This document shows, piece after piece, positions 1 through 9,400 of a stretch of 45,259 nucleotides of DNA (positions within the stretch are counted from its first letter, which is position 1; each line of letters begins with the position of its first letter). This stretch comes from an uncultured Prevotella sp. GTDB lineage: Bacteria; Bacteroidota; Bacteroidia; Bacteroidales; Bacteroidaceae. A program made the position numbers and the translations under genes. The stretch is from contig URRR01000017.1 in assembly GCA_900550365.1 (NCBI GenBank), forward strand, positions 1 through 45,259. The letters are read 5' to 3'. Below the pieces are notes generated by a model. That model made no database searches. It was not told the origin of the DNA and was given only the letters and a program-made list of their open reading frames with translations.

Positions 1-38
1 TACTCCTTCCTACTTACTCCTTTACTCCTTACTACTTA
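1..38. repeat. pyrimidine-rich low-complexity tract at the left edge
   Basis: On the plus strand this is a run of TACTCCTT/CTACTTA words, so on the minus strand it is a purine-rich GGAGTAAGTAG-type tract directly after the stop codon of the RND pump gene. The same word family recurs at about 31050-31195 and 33701-33830. No gene is visible in it, and the tract may continue beyond the edge. Confidence 0.6.
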
Positions 39-3000
39 TTACTTTACTCCTTCCTCCTTTCCCTTCATCCACTCGTAAACGATAGGAATAATGAAGGCGT
101 TGAGGAACGTAGAGGTAAGCAGTCCGCCCAGGATTACCTTGGCCATGGGGCTTTGAATCTCGTTGCCGGGCAGACTTCCGCGCAGCGCCAGCGGTATAAG
201 AGCCAGCGCAGAGCACAGAGCCGTCATGAGGATAGGGTTAAGACGGTCGAGCGAACCGTGCACGATGCAGTGGCGCAGGTCAGTGTTGCCCTCGCCGCGC
301 AGCATGTTGTAGCGGTTGATGAGCAGCATGCCGTTACGCGTGGCGATGCCGAACAGCGAGATGAAGCCTATTATCGCCGGGATGCTTACTTCTCCGGTGG
401 TGAGCACGAGGGCGAATACGCCGCCGATAAGAGCCAGCGGAAGGTTGAGCAGTATCACTCCGCTTTCGAGCGCGTTCTTGAACTGCATGTACAGAAGGAG
501 GAATATCACGACGATGCTAAGCAGCGAGGCGAGCAGCAGGGTGCGGCTGGCCGACTGCTCACTCTCAAACTGTCCGCCGTACTCCACGTGGTAACCCTCG
601 GGCAGAGTGACCTCGGCGTTCACGCGTTTCTGTATGTCGTTGACCACGCTTCGCAGGTCGCGGCCGCTCGCGTTGGCAGAGATTACAATCTTACGCTTCA
701 CGTTCTCACGGTTGATAGTGTTCGGACCCATTGCCGAACTTACCTCAGCCACGTTGGCCAGGGGCACCTTCCGGCCGTCGGGCGTGTCAATCATGAGGTC
801 GCGTATGCGCTCCATGTCGCAGCGGTCGTGCTCGGCTGCACGCACAACGAGGTTGAAGCTGCCGCCCTCGTCGTACACCTGCGACACCGTCTCGCCCGCC
901 ATGTGCACACGCACGAACGTGTTGAAGTCGGCCAGAGGTATGCCGTACATCTTCAGCATCTCGCGGTTGGGCTTTATCTCAAGCTCCGGACGCTCTATCT
1001 GCTGCTCCACGTTGAGGTCTGCAATGCCCTCGACGTCGCTTATGGCGGCCTTTATCTGGTTGCCCAGGTCAAACATCTTGTTAAGGTCATCGCCGAAAAG
1101 CTTGATGGCGATGCTGGCCTGCGTACCGCTCAGCATGGCGTCGATGCGGTGGCTTATGGGCTGGCCTATCTCTATGTTGGCGCCCGTTATCACGGAGAGA
1201 CGGTGGCGAACGTCGTCGAGAAGCTCCTCGTGTGAGCGGTCTTTAAGCTCAAACGGCGCCTCAATCTCTGACACGTTTACGCCCAGGGCATGCTCGTCAA
1301 GCTCGGCGCGGCCGGTCTTACGCGCCACGGTCTGTATCTCGGGGATTGACATCAGTATCTCTTCGGCGCGCCGTCCTATCTTGTCTGACTCCTCAAGAGA
1401 TATTCCGGGCAGCGAGCTTATGTTGATTGTGAACGAGCCTTCGTTGAACTTCGGCAGGAAGCTGTGCCCCAAGGTGAAGAACAGGCCGAGGGCAACGGCG
1501 AACATCGCGGCCGTGGTAATCACTACGGGACGCTTGTGGTTGAGCGCCCACACGAGCCAACGCTCGTAATGCTTCTTAAGCCAGCGCGCCACAAAGGCCT
1601 CCTTCGGCACGCCGTCGCCCTTCTTTCCGCCCAGCAGATAGCTGCAAAGCACGGGCGTAAGGGTGAGCGCGACGAGCGTTGAGGCTGCCAAGGCCACGAT
1701 GAAAGCCACGCCGAGCGGGATAAGCATGCGCCCCTCCATGCCGCTGAGATAGAACAAGGGGATGAAGCTGACGATGATTATCACCGTAGAGTTGAGTATC
1801 GGCATGCGCACCTCACGCGACGCGTTGAACACCACGTCGAGCATGGGCAGCCGCTCGTCCTTGGGCAGCGAGCGGTTCTCGCGCAGATGTTTCCACACGT
1901 TCTCCACGTCTACAATGGCGTCGTCAACCAGCGAGCCGATGGCGATTGCCAGTCCGCCGAGGCTCATCGTGTTGACGCTCATGCCGAAATAGTGGAGCAC
2001 CATGACCGAGACGAGCAGCGAGACGGGCAGCGTGATGAGCGAGATGACCGTCGTGCGGACGTTGGCGAGGAACAGGAACAGCACTATCACCACGAAGAAA
2101 GCACCCTCATAGAGCGAGTCTTTCACGTTGTCGATAGAGCTTTCGATGAAGCGCGACTGGCGGAAAATGTCCGTAGAGACGTGCACGTCGGCAGGCATGT
2201 TCTTCTTTAAGTCCTGCAACGCCGCCTCCAGACGCTCCGTAAGCTCTATCGTTCCGGTGTCGGGCTGCTTGGTTACGGTCAGCAGCACGGCGGGCTTACC
2301 TTTCTCCGAGGCCGTTCCGAGGCGCGGCATCTCGCCGCCTACCTGCACGTCGGCCACGTCGCCCAGCGTCACGGCGTCGCCGTTTACGCTCTTAATCACG
2401 GCGCCGGCCATCTCCTTCACGTCGTCCGTCGACACCACTCCGCGCACTATGTACTCGTTACCGTACTCGTAGATGACGCCTCCGTTGACGTTACGGTTCA
2501 TCTGGTCAGTGGCCGCGAGCACCTCTCCCAAGGTCACGCCGTAGTGGTTCATGCGGCCCGGATGCAGCAATATCTGGTATTCCTTGACGTCTCCGCCCAG
2601 CACAGACACCTGCGACACGCCGCCCGTTGACAGCAGTCGCGGGCGTATTGTCCAGTCGGCCAGCGTCCGCAGGTCAATCATTGACGTGCTGTCGGCCGTG
2701 AGTCCTACGATAAGCACCTCGCCGAGAATCGACGACTGAGGCCCTAACGTGGGCTGACCGACGTTCTCCGGCAGGCGTTCGTTGATTGCCGCGAGCTTCT
2801 CTGACACAATCTGGCGGGCCAGGTAGATGTCAGTGTCCCAGTCGAACTCCACCCATACTACCGAGAAACCTGTCGACGAAGACGAGCGCACACGGCGAAC
2901 GTGGGTGGCGCCGTTGACCGCCGTCTCTATCGGAAACGTCACAAGCTGCTCCACCTCCTCGGCAGCCATGCCGTTGGCCTCGGTCATCACGACCACCGTC

Positions 3001-3134
3001 GGCGCGTTGAGGTCAGGGAAGACGTCAACTTCCGTCTTTCCGGTGGTGTATATTCCGGCCACGGTGAGCAGCACCGCCGCTACGAGAACGAGCAGGCGGT
3101 TCTGTAATGAGAAATGAATTATCTTGTTAAGCAT
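39..3134 (-). CDS. heavy-metal efflux RND transporter, CusA/CzcA family
   Basis: This is an inner-membrane proton-driven pump that moves metal ions, and perhaps other toxicants, outward through a tripartite complex with a periplasmic adaptor and an outer-membrane channel. At 1031 residues it has the usual family length. Visible traits are the N-terminal first transmembrane segment, the VDVFPDLNAPTV segment typical of CusA/CzcA proteins, two large periplasmic loops, and the TM4 acidic motif LVDDAIVDVEN with D404/D405, where CusA has the proton-relay D405. The adaptor gene lies upstream on the same strand, 210 bp away, so the two are probably co-transcribed. No outer-membrane TolC-like partner is visible; it may lie beyond the left edge. 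The exact metal cannot be read from the sequence. The family call is firm and the substrate is not. Confidence 0.93.
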   Translation of the reverse strand: MLNKIIHFSLQNRLLVLVAAVLLTVAGIYTTGKTEVDVFPDLNAPTVVVMTEANGMAAEEVEQLVTFPIETAVNGATHVRRVRSSSSTGFSVVWVEFDWDTDIYLARQIVSEKLAAINERLPENVGQPTLGPQSSILGEVLIVGLTADSTSMIDLRTLADWTIRPRLLSTGGVSQVSVLGGDVKEYQILLHPGRMNHYGVTLGEVLAATDQMNRNVNGGVIYEYGNEYIVRGVVSTDDVKEMAGAVIKSVNGDAVTLGDVADVQVGGEMPRLGTASEKGKPAVLLTVTKQPDTGTIELTERLEAALQDLKKNMPADVHVSTDIFRQSRFIESSIDNVKDSLYEGAFFVVIVLFLFLANVRTTVISLITLPVSLLVSVMVLHYFGMSVNTMSLGGLAIAIGSLVDDAIVDVENVWKHLRENRSLPKDERLPMLDVVFNASREVRMPILNSTVIIIVSFIPLFYLSGMEGRMLIPLGVAFIVALAASTLVALTLTPVLCSYLLGGKKGDGVPKEAFVARWLKKHYERWLVWALNHKRPVVITTAAMFAVALGLFFTLGHSFLPKFNEGSFTINISSLPGISLEESDKIGRRAEEILMSIPEIQTVARKTGRAELDEHALGVNVSEIEAPFELKDRSHEELLDDVRHRLSVITGANIEIGQPISHRIDAMLSGTQASIAIKLFGDDLNKMFDLGNQIKAAISDVEGIADLNVEQQIERPELEIKPNREMLKMYGIPLADFNTFVRVHMAGETVSQVYDEGGSFNLVVRAAEHDRCDMERIRDLMIDTPDGRKVPLANVAEVSSAMGPNTINRENVKRKIVISANASGRDLRSVVNDIQKRVNAEVTLPEGYHVEYGGQFESEQSASRTLLLASLLSIVVIFLLLYMQFKNALESGVILLNLPLALIGGVFALVLTTGEVSIPAIIGFISLFGIATRNGMLLINRYNMLRGEGNTDLRHCIVHGSLDRLNPILMTALCSALALIPLALRGSLPGNEIQSPMAKVILGGLLTSTFLNAFIIPIVYEWMKGKEEGVK

Positions 3135-3344
3135 AAGCGTTGAAGAAGCCCGTTCTGTCTTTTCCGTGAAGAGAAAACAGCCCCTCCCGGCCTCCCCGGT
3201 GGGGAGGAGTAGGATGTTTGCTTTGTCGGTTTTCTGTTATCATTGTCCCTTTCACGGGAAAATCAGTAGGGCTTTTGTCTTTAATAATTATTAATGCCGG
3301 CCTCACGGTTCCTCCCCACCGGGGAGGTCAGGAGGGGCTTTTGT
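3135..3344. repeat. GC-rich long inverted repeat between adaptor and pump genes
   Basis: Arms at 3179-3207 and 3311-3339 are reverse complements at 27 of 29 positions. Each arm also contains its own small palindrome, CCTCCCCGGTGGGGAGG or its complement. In the minus-strand transcript the arms could form a long stem with a loop of about 100 nt between the adaptor and pump coding regions. No coding region is supported here. It could be a paired copy of a dispersed intergenic repeat or a hairpin that sets the ratio of the two proteins. Confidence 0.7.
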
Positions 3345-4484
3345 TTAATGTTGATGTGTATGAGCCGGAATGGCGGTGCTTGCCGACGCGAGCTTTACCT
3401 GTATCGCGCCCTCCGTAACCACTTTCTCGCCGGCCTTCAGACCGCTTTTTATCTCGACGCGCCCGCCGTCAGAGCGGCCTGCCGTTACCTCGCGGCGCTC
3501 GTAACACTCGGCGTCTTTCTGCACATAGACGTAGTGTATGCCCTGCTCATCGGTCAGGGCGGATATCGGAACGCTGATAACGTCAGCCTGTCCGCCCGTC
3601 AGTATGTACGTCTCTACAAACGCTCCGGGCATCACGTCGGCACGGTTGTCAAAGCGGAAGGTCACCGGAATGTAGGGCGAACCGTCACCGGTCGACTTGC
3701 CCGTGGCCACGAGCCGGCCGTTCATCTGCCGCAGGTCATACACGCGGTCGCTGTAAGCCGTCTTGAATCTGGCCGACGTTATCTTGCCTAACTCTGAGTA
3801 ATAACGCTCCGGCACGTTAACCTTGAGATACAGGCTGCGCGTCTGCGTCACGGTCATCATCGGCTGACCCACGCTCACGTAGTCGCCTTCCTTAACTAAA
3901 CAGGTCTTCACATATCCGCCGATAGGCGACTTAACGGCCACTCCCGAGCCGCCTGCCGCGCCGCCCGCAAAGGCCTCGTAGGCTATCTTCGCGCGCTCGT
4001 ATTCGGCCCGTATGCTGTTAAACTCCTTCTGGGTTACAATCTTGTCCTTCACAAGTTTTGCCGCACGGTCATATTCCTTCTTGGCCGTCTGGTAGGCAAC
4101 GGCGGCCTGACGCGCCGGGTCGTCCTGCAGATTCTTTGACGAAATGGTGAACACGGTGCCGCCCTTGCTTACCGCCGAGCCTTCAGTTATTCCGCGGTTG
4201 AGCTTCACTATGCCCGCAACGGTGGCCACGACGGTGGCCTCGTCGCCCGACGCGGCGAGTATCTTGCCCCCTCCGGGTATGATGCCGAAGAACTGTCCTG
4301 GCTCCACCGTGGCCGTAACTATGCCTGCGGCCTTGGCCTTCTCGGGCGATATCACAATCTCGTTGGGGTTGGCTTTGGCCTCGGCGGCATGCTCTTCAGC
4401 CCCGTGAGCGGCCTCTTCCTTGTGGCCGCATGAGGCTGAAATCATCACGCCGAGCGCTCCGATGATGAGTGTTTTGTAATTCAT
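3345..4484 (-). CDS. RND efflux periplasmic adaptor lipoprotein (membrane fusion protein)
   Basis: This is the membrane-fusion subunit that joins the inner-membrane RND pump to an outer-membrane channel. The 379-residue protein starts with a lipoprotein signal peptide ending in SASC, with the lipidated Cys at residue 19. It is followed by a His/Glu/Ala-rich segment, a barrel-sandwich (lipoyl-like) half, a helical hairpin around residues 110-165, the second half of the sandwich (AVKSPIGGYV), and a beta-barrel domain. The C-terminus is His-rich (AHTHQH). His clusters at both ends fit metal binding and support a metal-efflux role together with the downstream CusA/CzcA pump. A palindrome and a -7-like box lie upstream. 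The start ATG directly precedes the signal peptide. Confidence 0.92.
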   Translation of the reverse strand: MNYKTLIIGALGVMISASCGHKEEAAHGAEEHAAEAKANPNEIVISPEKAKAAGIVTATVEPGQFFGIIPGGGKILAASGDEATVVATVAGIVKLNRGITEGSAVSKGGTVFTISSKNLQDDPARQAAVAYQTAKKEYDRAAKLVKDKIVTQKEFNSIRAEYERAKIAYEAFAGGAAGGSGVAVKSPIGGYVKTCLVKEGDYVSVGQPMMTVTQTRSLYLKVNVPERYYSELGKITSARFKTAYSDRVYDLRQMNGRLVATGKSTGDGSPYIPVTFRFDNRADVMPGAFVETYILTGGQADVISVPISALTDEQGIHYVYVQKDAECYERREVTAGRSDGGRVEIKSGLKAGEKVVTEGAIQVKLASASTAIPAHTHQH

Positions 4485-4513
4485 AATGTCGGTATGTTAG
4501 CTATTTTTGTCTG

Positions 4514-4548
4514 CAAAAATACAGAAACAGCAGTGCAACCCGGTTGCA
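4514..4548 (-). promoter_or_regulatory. candidate promoter with palindromic operator for the metal-efflux operon
   Basis: Reading the minus strand, TATTTTTG at 4521-4514 fits the Bacteroidetes -7 consensus TAnnTTTG. A perfect palindrome, TGCAACCCGGTTGCA, occupies 4534-4548, where the -33 region would fall, and no good TTTG -33 box is seen. A strong palindrome replacing the -33 box suggests regulator-controlled transcription. The half-site resembles the TTGCAA-type sites of some Fur-family metalloregulators, but assignment to a regulator is inference. Confidence 0.5.
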
Positions 4549-4562
4549 ATTATATATAAGAA

Positions 4563-4622
4563 GGGCCGGAAAGAGCGTCCCTGGGGTCTCTTGTGTGCCT
4601 CCCGTGGCGTTCTTTCCGGCCC
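4563..4622 (-). terminator. terminator hairpin after the symporter gene
   Basis: GGGCCGGAAAGA at 4563-4574 pairs perfectly with TCTTTCCGGCCC at 4611-4622. It lies just downstream of the symporter stop codon and is followed on the minus strand by a T/A-rich stretch. It separates the symporter gene from the metal-efflux operon. Confidence 0.65.
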
Positions 4623-4639
4623 GTATGCGGCGGTTGCCG

Positions 4640-6238
4640 TCAGTTGAAGAAGATATAAAGCGCAATCATCACGACGGCCAGCAGCGTCCAGCTTACTATC
4701 ACGTCGCGCTTCGGCCGCTCCCTCAGCACGGTTACCTTGGTGTCTTCGTTCACCGTCTTGTCAAACAGGCTGACGATTATCATCTCGGCAATCAGTATCA
4801 CGAAGATGTAGAACGAGAGCATCATGAAGTGGACGTGCTCGGCCGCTCCGGGTATTACCCAGAGGTAGAGAATGCCCGAACCGATGCTGAATATCGTGCC
4901 GAACGTGAGCGTTATGTTGGCCGCAAGGGTGGTGCAGCGCTTCCAGAACACGCCCATCACGAACACTGCGGCCATGGGCGGGGCGATGAAGCTCAGCACC
5001 GACTGGAACACGTTGAAGAGGTTCATGCCCTTGATGTTGTCGACGGCAATGGTTATCACTATCGACACCAGTGCCCCGATGATGGTAACTATCTGCCCCG
5101 TGCGTGATATCTCGGCCTGTGTGGCGTCGGGGCGGATGTTCTTCACGTAGATGTCCATGGTGAAGACGGTGCTCAGGGCGTTGAGAGCCGAGCCTATGGT
5201 GCTTATCAGCGCCGCCGTGAGCACTGCCAGAACGAGGCCCACCATGCCTACGGGGAAGAGGCCTGACACGAGCGTCATGTAGGCGTTGTCAGGCTCTATC
5301 ACGGCGTTGCCGAAGAAGCCTGTCCTCGCGAGAGCGAAGCATACGATGCCCGGCACGATGTAAATGGCCACGTCGAGTATCTTCAGCCAGCCCGTGAAGT
5401 TGGCTCCGCGCTGCCCCTCGCTCAGGTTCCTGGCCGCCAAAACGGGCTGCACCATTGACTGGTCGGTGCACCAGAACCAAAGGCCCGATATGGGATAGCC
5501 CAGTAGGATGGGCAGCCAGGGGAAGTCTTTGTCGGTGTTAGGCTGGAACAGTTTCCAGTAGTCGGCCGGCACGATGTCGGGATCGGCCAGCACGGAGATG
5601 CCGCCCGTGAACGAGTCGCCGCCCAGACGGTAGATGCCGACGAACGTAAGCGTGGCCGAAACGACGATGAGCAGCACCATCTGGTACACGTTGGTGTAGG
5701 CCACGGCCTTAAGTCCGCCGAGCATGGTGAAGAACGCCGAGATGGCCAGCAGCAGGAAGGCTGACATCCACATGGGTATGCCGAACACCTGGCGGATGAT
5801 TATTCCGCCGGCGAAAAGCGTCAGGGCGAGCCACGAGATGAGTATCGTTACAATGGTGTACCAGGCCAGCATGTTCCTCGTTGACTGCCCGAAGCGCAGC
5901 CCCATGAACTCGGGCAGCGTCGCCACCTTGCTGCCCAGATAGCGTGGGGCGAACACGAAGGCCAGCAGGGCTATGAACACGAAGGCGTACCAGGCGTAGT
6001 TGCCTGACACGATGCCCGTGGTGAAGCCTGCGCTTGCCGACGCGATGAGCATCGACGGGCCTACGTTGGTGCCCCACATTGAGAAGCCTATGTGATGCCA
6101 GCGCAGCGAGTTGCCGGCCAGGAATTTGCTGCTTCCGCTCTTGCTCTTTGTGCTTGCCCATACTCCTATGCCGAGGAGGATGATGAAGTAGGCGGCAAGA
6201 ATGCCCCAGTCAAGTGCCTGTAATGATTGTGTGGTCAT
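4640..6238 (-). CDS. sodium:solute symporter (SSS/SLC5 family)
   Basis: This is a 532-residue inner-membrane transporter of the sodium:solute symporter family, which couples sodium entry to uptake of a sugar or other small solute. The sequence shows regularly spaced hydrophobic segments compatible with 13-14 helices. It also shows the family motif GGLKAVAYTNVYQM (residues about 180-193) and the SGLT-like region WFWCTDQSMVQPVLAARN, which is typical of sugar-type members. It is the last gene of a set with a GH31 glycosidase, a beta-helix protein and a methyltransferase fusion, but is separated from the latter by 227 bp containing strong repeats. This context suggests uptake of a sugar-like or methylated compound; the substrate is not determined by sequence. 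Confidence 0.9.
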   Translation of the reverse strand: MTTQSLQALDWGILAAYFIILLGIGVWASTKSKSGSSKFLAGNSLRWHHIGFSMWGTNVGPSMLIASASAGFTTGIVSGNYAWYAFVFIALLAFVFAPRYLGSKVATLPEFMGLRFGQSTRNMLAWYTIVTILISWLALTLFAGGIIIRQVFGIPMWMSAFLLLAISAFFTMLGGLKAVAYTNVYQMVLLIVVSATLTFVGIYRLGGDSFTGGISVLADPDIVPADYWKLFQPNTDKDFPWLPILLGYPISGLWFWCTDQSMVQPVLAARNLSEGQRGANFTGWLKILDVAIYIVPGIVCFALARTGFFGNAVIEPDNAYMTLVSGLFPVGMVGLVLAVLTAALISTIGSALNALSTVFTMDIYVKNIRPDATQAEISRTGQIVTIIGALVSIVITIAVDNIKGMNLFNVFQSVLSFIAPPMAAVFVMGVFWKRCTTLAANITLTFGTIFSIGSGILYLWVIPGAAEHVHFMMLSFYIFVILIAEMIIVSLFDKTVNEDTKVTVLRERPKRDVIVSWTLLAVVMIALYIFFN

Positions 6239-6465
6239 GGTATTTTTTTTAAAGTAGTTAAAGAATTTAGAGAAGTTATCACGCCCTGCGGGCGTTAGAA
6301 GTTAAAGCCATTTGCTTTTTTAGCAGACAAGATACAAGCAGACGAGCAGACAAGTTACTTGCCAACGTAACAGGCTCACCATAGCCACGTATGCAAATAA
6401 CTTGTCTGCTTGTCTCTTGTCTGCTGAAAAGCATATCTCCTTGTCTGCTTGTTTCTTGTCTCTTG
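6239..6465. repeat. repeat-rich leader between methyltransferase fusion and symporter
   Basis: This gap holds three kinds of structure. A CGCCCTGCGGGCG palindrome lies at 6282-6294, close to the symporter start, and the same core is found in the large hairpin at 33798-33955. A left arm at 6322-6362, built of CAGACAAG words, is complementary to two alternative partners at 6392-6424 and 6439-6467. The last partner touches the stop codon of the methyltransferase gene. The transcript could fold into mutually exclusive hairpins, acting as a terminator or a processing site. No gene is visible. Confidence 0.6.
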
Positions 6466-9400
6466 TCAACTGGCTTTTCCAATGAGCCTCTTCGCAACGG
6501 CCACGGCCTCGTTGGCGTTGTCGCTGTATCCGTCGGCGCCTATTTCGTCGGCGAAGGTCTGGCTGACGGGCGCGCCGCCCACCATAATCTTCACCTTGTC
6601 GCGCAGTCCGGCGTCTTCCACGGCCTTGATAACGTCCTTCATGTAGGTCATGGTGGTCGTCAGCAGGGCCGACATGCAGAGGATGTCAGCGTGGCAGGCC
6701 TTCACCGCCTCCACGAACTTGTCGCTCGGCACGTCTATTCCGATGTTGTCCACCTCGAAACCGCTGCCCTCAAGCATCGACGCCACGAGGTTTTTGCCGA
6801 TGTCGTGCAGGTCGCCCTTCACCGTGCCGATTACCACGCGGCCTATTGTCGTCGACGCGCTGCCGGCCAGCAGGGGCTTCAGCAGTTCGAGCGCGGCCTT
6901 CATGGCGCGCCCCGCCATCAGCAGCTGGGGCACGAAGGCCTTGCCGTCCTGGAAGCGCTGGCCCACCTCGCCCATGGCACGTATCATCTGTCCGTTGATG
7001 ATGTCCTGCGGAGCCGTGCCCTCGTCGAGCGCGCGGCGCGTGGCCTCTACGGCCATGTCGGCCTTGCCGTTGAGTATGGCGTCGTGCACGCCTTCGGCCG
7101 CCGGTCGGCCGGTCTCTGTCCGGTCGTTTTGCGAAAGGCCGTCTTTCGCGTTGCCGTTTGCCGTCTTTTGCGTTGTGATTGGCCGTCTTTCGTCCTGCGA
7201 AAGGCCGTCTTTTGCAACGCCTTGAATATCAGTGTGTTGCGCTGCCGGCTGCCAGTCGGCGGCGTTGTGCGGCGTAAGCGTCAGTCCTTTTACGGGTTCG
7301 GCTATCTCGGCCAGCCTGCGTATGTGAGCGTCAGTAGTGCCGCAGCAGCCGCCCATGATGTCGAGCACGTGCCGCTCGGCTATGCCCCACATCGTGCGCT
7401 GCATCTCCTCGGGCGACAGGGCGTAGTGTCCCTCGGCGTCAGGCATGCCCGCGTTGGGGTAAAGACTTATCAGGCACTGCGTCTCCTCGCCGAGGCGTGT
7501 CAGCAGGCTTACGGCCTGAGAGGCGTCGCGGCAGCAGTTTACGCCCACCGAAAGGATGTCGTCGCCCATTACGTCGGCCACAAAGCGGCAGATGTCTTGC
7601 CCCAGCATGTTGTGCCCCTTGTCGTCGGCTATGGTGAAGCTCAGCATCAGCGGCACGCTGCGGCCTGCCTTCTGCGCCTCTAAGCGTGCGGCCTCAATGG
7701 CCGCGCGGGCGTTCATCGTGTCGAAAATGGTCTCTATCAGCAGCGCGTCAACGCCTCCCTCAATCAGCGCGGCGGCCTGTTCGGCGTAGGCGTCGAGCAG
7801 TGTCCGGTAGCCGAACGTGTGCCAGCCCGGCTGCGTTGTGTCGGTGCTTATCGAGCAGGTCTTGCCCGTAGGCCCTATCGAGCCGGCCACGAAGCGCGGC
7901 TTTGAGGGGTCGCGGCGGGTGAACTCGTCGGCCGCCTGGCGCGCTATGCGGCACGCCGCAAGGTTTATCTCGCGGCATACGCCCTCCAATCGGAAGTCGG
8001 CCATTGACACACGCTGCGCGTTGAAAGTGTTTGTCTCGATAATATCTGCGCCGGCGTCGAGGTAACGGCGGTGGATGTCCTGTATCACGTCAGGGCGCGT
8101 AAGGCACAGCAGGTCGTTGCATCCGGCCACGTTCACCGTGTGGGCTGCAAAGCGTTCGCCGCGGAAGTCGGCCTCCTTCAGCCGCCGCGCCTGTATCATC
8201 GTGCCCATTGCTCCGTCGAGGATGAGCATCCGCCGGCGTGCCGCCTCACGTATGGAGGGCTTCGCCTGCGCCGCTGTCAGCGCATTGTCGTCGCGCCGCG
8301 CCATGTCGGCAAACTCGCTCTCGGCCTTGTCTATTATGCTGCTTACGGCCTCGTCGTCGGTCATGTTGGCGTAGCCGGCCTTGCGCTTCACGGCTGGAGC
8401 CACGTCAGCCTGGCGGCTGTTCTCCTGATATTCCTCCACTATGCGCATGGCCTTCTCCACCTCCGCCTCGTTATGGAAGTCCATTTCAATGTGCACGCCG
8501 TCGCCTCCGATGTTGTCGAGCAGCGGCCGCAGCTCGTCAAGCGTTACCCAGCAGGCCATTACGCTCTTGCCCGCGGCGAGTATCTTGCGGTAAAGGTCAT
8601 ACCACTTGGGCGACCCTCCCTGCGGCTCGCCCACGCCCGGCGTCCACTGTACGGCGTTCAGCTCCTCAATCTCGAGCAGCGCCGGCAGGTGGTGAAGGGC
8701 GCCCACGCCGTCGAGATGGTACAGCGTATAGTCAATCTTGCGGCACTGCTCGCGGATGAACGGCTGCACGAAGCGGCGGTAGTCGTCAACGCTTATCATC
8801 GTGGAGATGTCGCTCTGCAGCTTGCTCATGCGTCCCGGCGCCCACGACGAGAAGTAGCAGAAGGCCATCTCGTCGCCTTCGCGGATGATGTCGTACAGCT
8901 CGTCGAACACCTTAAAGTAAATATCGTTGATCTGCTGCATCTGATGCTCCAGCACGTCGGGCTGCGTCACCGTGTCCATCAGCACCTTGTCGGTGCCCTT
9001 CAGGGCGGCCAGCACGTCCATACCCTCCATCAGGTCGGGCATGCCTACGTAGTAGTTGCCCTTCGCCCGGGCCTTGCAGGCCTTGAGCAAGGCCTTGTGC
9101 AGCAGGTAGTTGGGATGCTCGGGGTTAAACGTTATGTCGTCCTTGAACTCAGGGTCGGGGTGTATCCAGATAGTGTCCTCGCCTCCCTCGAACACTCCGC
9201 CCAGTATCGCCGCCAGCGAACCGGGGCCCAGCTGCGTGTTGGCCACGGGCAGCATGTCGGCCTTAAGGCAGCTGTGAGCCACGTACCAGTCGAGGTAACG
9301 GGCACGCCATTCGGGGTCAAACCACTTCTGGTTGAGGTCCTTCGGCGGTTCGGGAGCAGGCACGTCGGCGTGCGGGGCGACGCCTTCCTGAAAGTGTTCC

